Positions 1 to 5,543 of a stretch of 5,543 nt of DNA are shown here, one piece after another. Origin of the DNA: an uncultured Armatimonadota bacterium (GTDB lineage Bacteria; Armatimonadota; Fimbriimonadia; Fimbriimonadales; Fimbriimonadaceae); the NCBI GenBank assembly GCA_946478935.1, contig CAMLEL010000193.1, forward strand, positions 1 through 5,543. Direction: 5' to 3'. The notes under the pieces are model-generated. The model worked only from the letters and a program-made list of their open reading frames with translations. It was not told the DNA's origin and did not search any database. A program made the position numbers and the translations under genes. How positions within the stretch are numbered: position 1 is the stretch's first letter; each line of letters starts with the position of its first letter.

Positions 1-511
1 TCAGCACCGTGTTGTCCGCTCGGACATCGTCCTCTCGAACGATTCCTGTAAAAGTGATCTGCTGCTCTTCGCGATTGACCTTGATCAACCGATTCCCCTC
101 GATGACCATCGCGCCGTTTGGAAGGACCTGCTTGACGATCACCGAAACCCGAGCCGTGAATTTGCTCGACTGCGTGGTCGCACCAGTTCCGTTGTTGGAT
201 GACTGGGCGCCGGTCGACAGCCCACCCAAGAGTTGATCGATCAGCGGCACATTCAGCGCCGAAAGGAACGGCAGCATCGCCTTGGCCACAAAGTTGTCAT
301 CCTTCTTGCTGGCCGTTGTCGACACTGAATAATTCGCGGCCGAAGTCTCGCTGACCACAATGGTCAAAATGTCGCCGACATGTTTCGCCGTGCGACTTGC
401 AAATGGATTTCGCATCCCACGGTTAAACAGAGAGCCCGCATCCGCATCGCTTTGACCAAGTGCCTGGCCAAGCCCCATGATGGATACAAGCAGAACAAAT
501 GTTGACTTCAT
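1..511 (-). CDS. flgH: FlgH, flagellar L-ring protein (partial, C-terminus outside window)
   Basis: FlgH forms the outer-membrane L-ring, the bushing around the flagellar rod. Read from ATG at 511..509, 170 residues are visible before the left edge. Recognisable family features are GSLF (residues 26-29, after the signal peptide), VGDILTIVVSE (45-55), and the C-terminal block VLPNGAMVIEG (129-139), then IKVNREEQ (143-150) and GIVREDDV (156-163) leading into DNTVL. The start is well fixed: a good Shine-Dalgarno GAGGTG lies at 522..517 with 5 bases to the ATG, the ATG overlaps the flgA stop (ATGA), and an in-frame TGA at 529..527 rules out a longer protein. The N-terminus (residues 1-20) looks like an ordinary Sec signal peptide. 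It has no cysteine, and neither does the rest of the visible protein, although FlgH is classically a lipoprotein. The missing C-terminal part and probably flgI should lie to the left. Confidence 0.93.
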   Translation of the reverse strand, partial: MKSTFVLLVSIMGLGQALGQSDADAGSLFNRGMRNPFASRTAKHVGDILTIVVSETSAANYSVSTTASKKDDNFVAKAMLPFLSALNVPLIDQLLGGLSTGAQSSNNGTGATTQSSKFTARVSVIVKQVLPNGAMVIEGNRLIKVNREEQQITFTGIVREDDVRADNTVL

Positions 512-1281
512 AGCTTCACCTCGACTTCACTTGCCGAAAGAACTTTTGCCTGATGCACCGAACCGGTGCTTGAAACGACAGTGATGAGTTGACCGGCGTA
601 ACCGCCCGTCCGCGCCTTTCCTGAAAGCTCGATGGTCGCCCCCGCGCTGCGAATGAGGATCTTCACCGGCGCCCCAGCCGTGATCGAGACCAGGGACGAA
701 GCGTCCACGGTTAGCTGAATCAACCGCGAGTTGAGACGCTTTCCGGCGACGAACACATTCACGAGTACCGCATATCCGGTCGCCGATCTGGATGGCGTTC
801 CCGCCTGAAGCGATACTTCTCCCAGCGGGGCTTGGAAATCGGCTGGCGCTTGCGCGGAGATCAATCCGACGCTTTCCCCGACAATCGCGCGCACTGCGAC
901 CTCGGCCGCACTTATAAAGCTCGAATGGGGAATCGACTGCGTCTTGAGCGCAACTTTTGCCCCCACTGGCAGTTCGATCGTGAAATCCTTCGCTTTCAAC
1001 CCAGCGACCAGCAGCGCTGCCTGAATCCGGGCTGCCATCAGGGGCCGAGGGACTCCCGCCACGGGCGCTGGACCCATGTCGATGCTCCCCAAAGACTCGG
1101 CGCCGCCAATAATCTCGGCGATCTCTCCCAGAGTGTAGCGGGGACCACCGACCTCGGACATGGCGCGTACTCGAATTTCGATCTTGGCCGAGGGCTCTGA
1201 AGTCCGTTCCGGCGGATACGCCTTGACTTGGCCCTGAGCGTGAGCGGAACACAAGGTGAGTAGCAATAGGATGGATTTCAT
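508..1281 (-). CDS. flgA: FlgA, flagellar P-ring assembly chaperone
   Basis: FlgA acts in the periplasm, where it helps P-ring subunits (FlgI) assemble around the rod. The 257-residue product begins with a Sec signal peptide (MKSILLLL, cleavage probably after AHA at residue 15). An N-terminal domain follows with YTLGEIAEIIGG at 49-60 and PAPVAGVPRPL at 71-81, the usual FlgA pattern of a 'LGDIA' segment followed by a Pro/Gly stretch. The C-terminal SAF/ring-assembly domain (about 198-257) shows VKILIRSAGATIELSG and a final KVLSASEVEVKL strand, as in the family. Length is normal for FlgA with a long N-terminal half. The start codon shares one base with the flgG stop (TAATG, 1283..1279) and has no strong Shine-Dalgarno, so translation is probably coupled to flgG. 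The stop overlaps the flgH start. Cys11 sits in LTLC, which is not a good lipobox because position -1 is Leu. Confidence 0.92.
   Translation of the reverse strand: MKSILLLLTLCSAHAQGQVKAYPPERTSEPSAKIEIRVRAMSEVGGPRYTLGEIAEIIGGAESLGSIDMGPAPVAGVPRPLMAARIQAALLVAGLKAKDFTIELPVGAKVALKTQSIPHSSFISAAEVAVRAIVGESVGLISAQAPADFQAPLGEVSLQAGTPSRSATGYAVLVNVFVAGKRLNSRLIQLTVDASSLVSITAGAPVKILIRSAGATIELSGKARTGGYAGQLITVVSSTGSVHQAKVLSASEVEVKL
517..522 (-). promoter_or_regulatory. Ribosome binding site for flgH
   Basis: GAGGTG lies inside the end of flgA, 5 bases before the flgH ATG. It is the clearest Shine-Dalgarno sequence in the flagellar cluster and fixes the flgH start, which overlaps the flgA stop. Translation of flgH may therefore be both coupled and independently initiated. 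Confidence 0.65.
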
Positions 1282-2069
1282 TAGCGCTTCAATTGGTTCA
1301 GTTGACCCAACATGTCGTCGGCGGTCTGAATCGCCTTGGAGTTGATCTCATAAGCGCGCTGCGCCATGATCATTCGGACCATTTCCTCCACGACCTGCAC
1401 GTTGGAGCCTTCCAGGAATTGGGAGGTCAGATCACCGGCGCCGTTTTCACCCGGATTGCTGATCGATGCCTCGCCGCTCGCGCCGCCCGGCATATAGAGG
1501 TTCATGCCGATCCGCGTCATGCCCGCAGGGTTGCTAAATGTCGCCACTTGGAGCTGACCCAAAACCGTCGGCTCGTTCGTGCCTGCGAGGATTGCTGACA
1601 CCGCGCCATTGGATCCGATGTTGATGGCCGTCGCCCCGGCAGGAATGGTGATCTCAGGCAGTACGGCATAGCCCTGGCTTGTAACCAAGAGCCCATTTGC
1701 ATCGCGCTTGAAGCTGCCATCGCGGGTGTACGCTATCTGGCCGTCAGGCTTTTGAACCTGAAAAAAGCCATCGCCGTTGATCGCGACATCCAGTGGGTTA
1801 CCGGTCGCTTGGAGCGGGCCCGCGCCGAAATTGATTGCATTCGAACTGAACGCCGATCCAAGCCCGACCTGGAGGGCAACTGGGTTCACAGAAGTGTTGC
1901 CGGTGGTCACGCCGGAAGCCCGGAAGGTCTGATACATCAGATCCTGGAATTCAGCTCGCTGCTGCTTGAAAGAAGTCGTATTGATGTTCGCCAGATTGTT
2001 GGCGATGACATCCAGGTTGTATTGCTGGGCCACCATTCCGGTGCCGGCAGTATTCAATGATCGCATCAT
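1281..2069 (-). CDS. flgG: FlgG, flagellar distal rod protein
   Basis: FlgG polymerises into the distal rod that crosses the periplasm and passes through the P- and L-rings. The protein has 262 residues, close to the 260 of the Salmonella protein. The N-terminal rod motif LDVIANNLANINTTSFK (19-35) is followed by RAEFQDLMYQ (38-47). The FlgG-specific segment after it (about 48-72, ending LQVGLGSAF) separates FlgG from hook protein FlgE. The core has DVAINGDGFFQV (94-105), AYTRDGSF (113-120) and PEITIPAG (138-145). The C-terminus has LEGSNVQVVEEMVRMIMAQRAYEINSKAIQTAD (219-251), the coiled coil typical of rod proteins. The start is the first of two adjacent ATG codons (2069..2067), which matches the family N-terminus. 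Shine-Dalgarno sequence is weak. The stop is TAA at 1283..1281, sharing one base with the flgA start. Confidence 0.97.
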   Translation of the reverse strand: MMRSLNTAGTGMVAQQYNLDVIANNLANINTTSFKQQRAEFQDLMYQTFRASGVTTGNTSVNPVALQVGLGSAFSSNAINFGAGPLQATGNPLDVAINGDGFFQVQKPDGQIAYTRDGSFKRDANGLLVTSQGYAVLPEITIPAGATAINIGSNGAVSAILAGTNEPTVLGQLQVATFSNPAGMTRIGMNLYMPGGASGEASISNPGENGAGDLTSQFLEGSNVQVVEEMVRMIMAQRAYEINSKAIQTADDMLGQLNQLKR

Positions 2070-2261
2070 AGGCTTGTTCTCGTGGCTGGGGATTCGGCGC
2101 GGATTCGGGTGACCCCGCTATCCGCCGATTCCTTGACCTGGTTTTCCGCAAGTTCGATGAAAGATGGCCATCCATCCCGTCGCACCTCGCGCTTCTGTCC
2201 GCCTTCCTGAGCGATTTGTACGGGGATCGATCCATCACCCCGCTTGCTTCCCGGCTCTCAT
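2066..2261 (-). CDS. Possible small ORF between flgF and flgG, split by a +1 frame change
   Basis: I do not recognise this protein. The ATG at 2261..2259 lies 18 bases after the flgF stop and reads MRAGKQAG before hitting TGA at 2237..2235. If one G of the GGGG run (2241..2238) is skipped, the frame continues as DGSIPVQIAQEGG and so on, with WPSFIELAENQVKESA near the middle, to TGA at 2068..2066. That stop overlaps the flgG ATG. The joined product would be 64 residues, polar and charged, without signal peptide or membrane segment. The downstream frame is open for about 190 bases with reasonable residue composition. Its only conventional in-frame start is GTG at 2185..2183, giving 39 residues. 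Explanations: a sequencing or assembly indel in the homopolymer, a real frameshift mutation (pseudogene), a +1 programmed shift at GGG-TGA, or chance. The exact fit in the gap and the coupled stop support a real gene, but homology is untested. Confidence 0.4.
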
Positions 2262-2279
2262 CGAGCCTGGGTCCAGCTA

Positions 2280-3017
2280 TTACTCGTTTAGGCTACTAAT
2301 GAGTCGTTGCAGAAGCTCGTCCTGACTTTGGATGGACTTCTGCGATAGTTCAAAGAGTCGGCCGATCTTCACCATGTCAAGCATGGATTCGACCGCATTG
2401 ACGTTCGAGCTCTCCAGCGATGCCGCAGCAATCGGATTTCCGTCCAAGGCTGCGATCTCGCCTGAGGCTTCAAAAAGATTTCCCCCGGCCTTGGTGAACG
2501 TCGCCGTTTCCGCTGGTGCGAATACGCCCACTTCGCCGATGATTTGGCCACCGACCAAGATGCGCCCACCCTGCTCAACCTGCATTTGGCCGGGCGGAAT
2601 GGTGATCTCAGCTCCATCACGATCCAAAACCGGATGGCCGTCTTTTGTCACGAGTCGTCGCTGAGAATCCAGAGCAAATGCCCCGTCTCGCGTATAGCGA
2701 ATGTCATCTCCAACCTTGACCGCGAACATTCCCACTGGGGTGGTAACCGCCATATCGAAGGGGTTTCCTGTAACAGAGATTGCCCCTGCTTCCGGGATCG
2801 TGTATTCGGCCACCGCGTTCGCCCCTGCGCCAAGCTTGCCGACCGACTGGCCGAAGCCGCCATTGGCGTACATTTCACGCTGGAGGGTGTCCTGAAAAAT
2901 CAGAGCGTCGCGCTTGAAGCCTGTTGTGGATGCATTCGCCAAGTTATTGGCGGTTACATCCAGGCCCCTTTGCAAGCCCGTCATTCCCAGAGTTGTGGTG
3001 TAAATTCCACGGTTCAT
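2280..3017 (-). CDS. flgF: FlgF-type flagellar proximal rod protein
   Basis: FlgF is a proximal rod subunit exported by the flagellar type III system. The 245-residue product carries the N-terminal rod signature LDVTANNLANASTTGFKRD (19-37) and FQDTLQREMY (41-50). The central part has TGNPFDMAV (83-91), RYTRDGAF (107-114) and AEITIPPGQ (136-144). The C-terminus has LESSNVNAVESMLDMVKIGRLFELSQKSIQSQDELL (201-236), the closing helix of the FlgF/FlgG family. It lacks the FlgG-type segment seen in the neighbouring paralog and is the first rod gene of the operon, which together favour FlgF. Such genes are sometimes annotated simply as flagellar hook-basal body protein. Start ATG is at 3017..3015 (MNRGIYTTT). 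A GGTGG lies almost against it, too close for a standard Shine-Dalgarno. The stop is TAA followed directly by TAG. Confidence 0.9.
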   Translation of the reverse strand: MNRGIYTTTLGMTGLQRGLDVTANNLANASTTGFKRDALIFQDTLQREMYANGGFGQSVGKLGAGANAVAEYTIPEAGAISVTGNPFDMAVTTPVGMFAVKVGDDIRYTRDGAFALDSQRRLVTKDGHPVLDRDGAEITIPPGQMQVEQGGRILVGGQIIGEVGVFAPAETATFTKAGGNLFEASGEIAALDGNPIAAASLESSNVNAVESMLDMVKIGRLFELSQKSIQSQDELLQRLISSLNE

Positions 3018-3034
3018 CCCACCATGTGTTGTTG

Positions 3035-3052
3035 GCAGGCAATCTTGCCGGC
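3035..3052. repeat. Short inverted repeat in the flgF leader
   Basis: GGCAA and TTGCC arms face each other with a 2-base centre (3038-3049 on the plus strand, GGCAATCTTGCC), extended by two more pairs after one mismatch. It lies 21 to 35 bases upstream of the flgF ATG, within the likely untranslated leader. It could be a protein-binding site or a small hairpin, and there is no T-run to suggest a terminator. Confidence 0.25.
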
Positions 3053-3079
3053 ATTAGGGCATAAACCTTGCAATCTACT

Positions 3080-3104
3080 TTAGGTTTCGAATTTTTGAAC
3101 CTAA
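3080..3104. repeat. Inverted repeat TTAGGTT / AACCTAA, possible operator
   Basis: Seven-base perfect arms (3080-3086 and 3098-3104) are separated by 11 bases. The repeat covers the spacer and part of the -35 element of the candidate flgF promoter. A third hexamer ACCTAA occurs at 3120-3125, exactly 21 bases after the one at 3099-3104. The layout resembles a transcription factor operator, but no regulator is known and chance is possible. Confidence 0.35.
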
Positions 3105-3130
3105 TGACTCAAAGTTGGCACCTAAAAAAT

Positions 3131-4423
3131 ATGCGATGCATCGTAATGGTATTGCTATTGGCGCTAACAACCCTCGCGTTGCCCGACGGAACGTACTTCC
3201 GCCAAGAGAGAGTGGAGGTCGACCCAATCATCCCGACGCAGCGGGCGGTTCTCAAATTTGATGGACGTGAACAGATCATGTTGGTCGAATCCGAATTGAG
3301 CGGTCCCGAGGGCACGTACGGATGGGTCATTCCACTACCGTCCAAGCCCAGCTACGTTAAGGCTGTCAACCCGGTATACATCGATGGCAGCTTCCGACAG
3401 GCCAAACCATATATCCGTTCAGACGCTGAGCTATCAATTGTTTGGATTCTACTGGCGATCGCATTCTCAGCGGTCGCTCTGACTTCCGCTTGGCGACACA
3501 GAAATGAAAGCAAGGGCCGAAAACTTTTCATGTTCTGCCTTGAGATTGCCTTGCCCATCGTACTATGCGCCGTGTTTTTCCCGGTGTTTGCCAGTGCGAA
3601 GGACTCTGCCAAGAAGTCGGCGGGCGATGCAAGCAGCGCAAGCGTCGAGTCTCTCGGAGACATCGGTTCCTACAGCGTATCCGTCCTGAGCGGTGAGAGT
3701 GGCGCGCCAATTCTGGAATGGCTGTCGAAGAAGGGCCTCGTGGTGGGAAAAGAATCTCTGCCGGTGATCGAAGCTTATGCCAAGGAGGGCTGGTGCTTTC
3801 TCGCAGCCGAGATTCGTAAAACTGAATCTCGGAGCTATCCGCCGCACCCCCTCAAGGCGGTGTTTCCGACTGACAAGCTGATCTATCCGATGCGCCTGAC
3901 CGGACTCCAGGACGATCCCCTGCGATTGGAACTCCTGGTGGTTTCGAATCGCCAGGCAGAAATCCAGGGGATGGAGGCATGGGCATGCGACAACACGCCA
4001 ATCTCGGTGTTTGTGGACATCCGCGCCGAGCTTGATCGCGAAATCTACTCGGACTGGAAATCCGGCGAATTTGGCATGGCAAAGAATGGCGAAGTTTGGA
4101 CTTATCTTCGCGGCGAGTTCACGCCTGAGCAGATGACGAAGGACTTCGAAGTGACATGGAAAACTCCCGAGCGCTTCCGAGCCGAGGTTTGGGATCGCCT
4201 CGGCGCAAGGAATCATGCAATTGAGCTGGCGACGATCTGGCTCGTCGGAGCATCCGTAATCCTCGGACTCATTGTCGTATTCATTCCTGCGCCAACCTGG
4301 CGAGGGGCATGTGTTGCTTCAACTCTAGCGTTGCTCATCAGCCTAAGCGTCGCCTCACATTGGTATGTTTCGGTTGAGAAGGTGGACTCGAAGCTACAAG
4401 AACGCCGCAACTACCCGTATTGA
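3131..4423 (+). CDS. DUF2330 family protein with signal peptide and four added membrane segments
   Basis: Function unknown. From ATG 3131 the product has 430 residues. It begins with a clear Sec signal peptide (MRCIVMVLLLALTTLA), followed by a DUF2330-like N-terminal part: QRAVLKFDGREQIMLVES (37-54) and YGWVIPLPSKP (63-73), the family's 'WviPvP' block. The second DUF2330 part (about 176-325) has GSYSVSVLSG, ILEWLSKKGL, YAKEGWCFLAAEI and PLKAVFPTDKLIYPMRLT. Between the two halves lie two strongly hydrophobic segments (about 101-121 and 132-155). Two more occur near the C-terminus (about 363-387 and 392-412). The protein is therefore probably membrane-anchored with the DUF2330 halves outside the cytoplasm. 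Longer starts exist (ATG 3104, TTG 3068), but they would bury the signal peptide behind a polar extension. None has a clear Shine-Dalgarno sequence. It is the first gene of the plus-strand unit. Confidence 0.85.
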   Translation: MRCIVMVLLLALTTLALPDGTYFRQERVEVDPIIPTQRAVLKFDGREQIMLVESELSGPEGTYGWVIPLPSKPSYVKAVNPVYIDGSFRQAKPYIRSDAELSIVWILLAIAFSAVALTSAWRHRNESKGRKLFMFCLEIALPIVLCAVFFPVFASAKDSAKKSAGDASSASVESLGDIGSYSVSVLSGESGAPILEWLSKKGLVVGKESLPVIEAYAKEGWCFLAAEIRKTESRSYPPHPLKAVFPTDKLIYPMRLTGLQDDPLRLELLVVSNRQAEIQGMEAWACDNTPISVFVDIRAELDREIYSDWKSGEFGMAKNGEVWTYLRGEFTPEQMTKDFEVTWKTPERFRAEVWDRLGARNHAIELATIWLVGASVILGLIVVFIPAPTWRGACVASTLALLISLSVASHWYVSVEKVDSKLQERRNYPY

Positions 4424-4490
4424 CGACACTCTTGTCGCCCAATCTCACGATTGACGGAACCCCGCTCCTCGCTTTTGGGTTGTCCCGTTC

Positions 4491-5312
4491 ATGACCGGAC
4501 GGATCGCTTTCCTCAGCCGCAGCGGGGTCGCGATCCTCACTCGCGACTTCGGTAAGTTCGTCTGGCTGCAGTTCCTCAGTTCCATTTTTGGAATCTCTGT
4601 CTTCTTGATCCTCGCATTCACTCGCGAGTTTCATATTCCCTTTCTGCCGCGCTACGACTTCATTCTATTTCTGTGCGTCGGCGTGCAATGGCTCATGATC
4701 CGCTCCCGCCTGGAAACGGTCGACGAACTGAAGGTCATCTCGCTTTTTCACCTGTTTGGTCTGGTGCTCGAAATCTACAAGGTGAGACATGGCTCGTGGT
4801 CCTATCCTGAAGAAAGCTGGCTCAAGATCGGTGGTGTACCACTCTACTCCGGCTTCATGTATGCCTCCGTAGCCAGTTACATCACTCAGGCATGGCGACG
4901 CTTCGATCTCTCTATGCGCCCATTGCCCCCAAGCTGGTTGGCGCTCGGGCTCGCCGGCGCTATCTACCTTAACTTTTTTACCCACCATTATTTGCCGGAC
5001 ATCCGTTGGTGGCTCATGGGAACCGTGATGGCGCTTTATAGTTGGACACGTTGCTCCTTTGGTGTCAACGAGCGGCGATACTGGCTGCCGCTTTCAGTTG
5101 CCTTTGTTCTAATCGGTTTCTTCATCTGGATCGCCGAAAACATCGCAACTTACTTCGGCGCCTGGCAGTATCCGAACCAGCAATTCAGTTGGACCATGGT
5201 CCACGAGTCGAAGATCTCATCCTGGTTCCTGCTCGTGATCATTAGCTATATCGTCGTTGCTTGGTTAAAAGATGTAAAAGCGGTAAGACTTGCCACTCCA
5301 GATTCCGAGTAG
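4491..5312 (+). CDS. DUF817 family integral membrane protein
   Basis: Function unknown; the family consists of multi-pass inner-membrane proteins. The 273 residues include several hydrophobic helices and the family's conserved blocks: ISLFHLFGLVLEIYKVRHGSWSYPEE (about 84-109), GGVPLYSGFMYASVASYI (113-130), IYLNFFTHHYLPDIRWW (158-174), IWIAENIATYFGAWQYPNQQFSW (212-234) and VHESKISSWFLLVIISYIVVAWLKD (237-261). The many conserved His, Glu, Trp and Tyr residues next to membrane helices suggest a polar site in the membrane, but no activity is known. The start ATG 4491 has no good Shine-Dalgarno. It follows the DUF2330 gene after 67 bases and precedes the HIT gene by 9, so the latter two are very likely co-transcribed. 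Confidence 0.9.
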   Translation: MTGRIAFLSRSGVAILTRDFGKFVWLQFLSSIFGISVFLILAFTREFHIPFLPRYDFILFLCVGVQWLMIRSRLETVDELKVISLFHLFGLVLEIYKVRHGSWSYPEESWLKIGGVPLYSGFMYASVASYITQAWRRFDLSMRPLPPSWLALGLAGAIYLNFFTHHYLPDIRWWLMGTVMALYSWTRCSFGVNERRYWLPLSVAFVLIGFFIWIAENIATYFGAWQYPNQQFSWTMVHESKISSWFLLVIISYIVVAWLKDVKAVRLATPDSE

Positions 5313-5321
5313 CCTCATTAC

Positions 5322-5543
5322 ATGACACCAAGCGAACGACTCGAGCAGCTTCAAAAGGGTGAAAACCCCGCCCTCATCGCCCGATTGCCCGGTGGATTCG
5401 CCGTCATGGGCGACTCCCAATTCCTGCCTGGCTACTGCCTACTTCTGGCTCATCCAATGGTCGAAAAGCTGAATGACCTATCTGGCGGAGACCGACATCA
5501 GTTTCTCGCCGATATGGCGCATTTGGGCGATGCAGTCCTGGGT
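5322..5543 (+). CDS. HIT-like (histidine triad) family protein, partial N-terminus
   Basis: Seventy-four residues are visible before the right edge, beginning MTPSERLEQLQKGENPALIARL. The segment GFAVMGDSQFLPGYCLLLAHPMV (about 25-47) matches the first strands of HIT-domain proteins, where a 'D.QFL.GY.LL' stretch precedes 'P..V..L.DL'. The region after it (NDLSGGDRHQFLADMAHLGDAVL) fits the following helix. HIT proteins bind nucleotides and usually hydrolyse or transfer nucleoside phosphates such as diadenosine polyphosphates. The defining HxHxH motif lies beyond the window, so catalytic competence cannot be judged. The ATG is 9 bases after the DUF817 stop and lacks an obvious Shine-Dalgarno sequence. 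Confidence 0.75.
   Translation, partial: MTPSERLEQLQKGENPALIARLPGGFAVMGDSQFLPGYCLLLAHPMVEKLNDLSGGDRHQFLADMAHLGDAVLG

Larger units (their letters stand above)
3018..3130. promoter_or_regulatory. Divergent spacer between flgF and the DUF2330 gene, probable promoter region
   Basis: Both transcription units start outward from this AT-richer spacer, so promoters for both should lie here. On the minus strand a weak sigma70-like pair is visible for flgF: TTCAAA (3099..3094) and TAGATT (3077..3072) with a 16-base spacer, each matching consensus at 4 of 6 positions, about 55 bases before the flgF ATG. I could not find a convincing promoter for the plus-strand gene, nor a sigma28 or sigma54 site. The region also holds two inverted repeats and three ACCTAA/TTAGGT hexamers. 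Confidence 0.4.

Noticed and set aside
9..236. 75-codon plus-strand open frame at the left edge
   Set aside because: It is antisense to flgH, whose motifs are clear in the opposite strand.
1951..2238. 95-codon minus-strand frame starting GTG ATG in the flgF-flgG gap and running into flgG
   Set aside because: It overlaps flgG by about 119 bases in another frame, is highly Arg/Ser-rich, and fits the gap less well than the alternative frame ending at the flgG start.
2544..3083. 179-codon open frame on the plus strand antisense to flgF
   Set aside because: It is the complementary-frame shadow of a well-supported FlgF; the product is rich in Cys and His with no recognisable motif.
3115..3134. 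Sigma54-like TGGCAC on the plus strand before the DUF2330 start
   Set aside because: The required GC element at the correct distance is absent, and the motif would lie almost on the start codon.
3563..4216. 217-codon open frame on the minus strand inside the DUF2330 gene
   Set aside because: It lies entirely antisense to a gene with clear family motifs and a signal peptide, and its translation has no recognisable domain or plausible composition.
4424..4437. Hairpin CGACA-CTCT-TGTCG just after the DUF2330 stop, as a terminator
   Set aside because: The stem is only 5 pairs and no T-run follows; the downstream DUF817 gene is probably in the same transcript.

Overview
The window holds two transcription units facing away from each other, separated by roughly 110 bases of spacer. 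All gene calls come from reading translations and recalling family features; no searches were run.

The left unit (positions 3017 down to 1, minus strand) is part of a flagellar rod and ring operon in the order flgF, a possible small unknown gene, flgG, flgA, flgH. flgH runs off the left edge. FlgF and FlgG build the proximal and distal rod, FlgA is the periplasmic chaperone for the P-ring, and FlgH is the L-ring subunit. An L-ring gene and a P-ring chaperone imply a diderm bacterium. The genes are tightly packed: flgG stop and flgA start share one base (TAATG), and flgA stop and flgH start overlap as ATGA. The exception is the roughly 210-base gap between flgF and flgG. It contains an out-of-frame 64-residue reading frame that would fill the gap exactly if one base of a G4 run were skipped or removed.

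The right unit (3131 to the right edge, plus strand) encodes a DUF2330-type protein with a signal peptide and extra membrane segments, a DUF817 integral membrane protein, and the start of a HIT-like (histidine triad) nucleotide-binding protein. Their function is unknown, and nothing in the sequence ties them to motility.

Base composition is moderately GC-rich. The flgF-flgG-flgA-flgH order is common outside the enterics. The mix with DUF2330 would suit a soil or freshwater diderm such as Armatimonadota (Fimbriimonadia-like) or a similar phylum, but this is a weak guess. There is no sign of mobile elements, CRISPR arrays, tRNA or rRNA. The most noteworthy points are the broken or frameshifted small ORF between flgF and flgG, an FlgH with no lipobox cysteine, the membrane hairpin inside the DUF2330 protein, and three copies of an ACCTAA hexamer in the divergent spacer.
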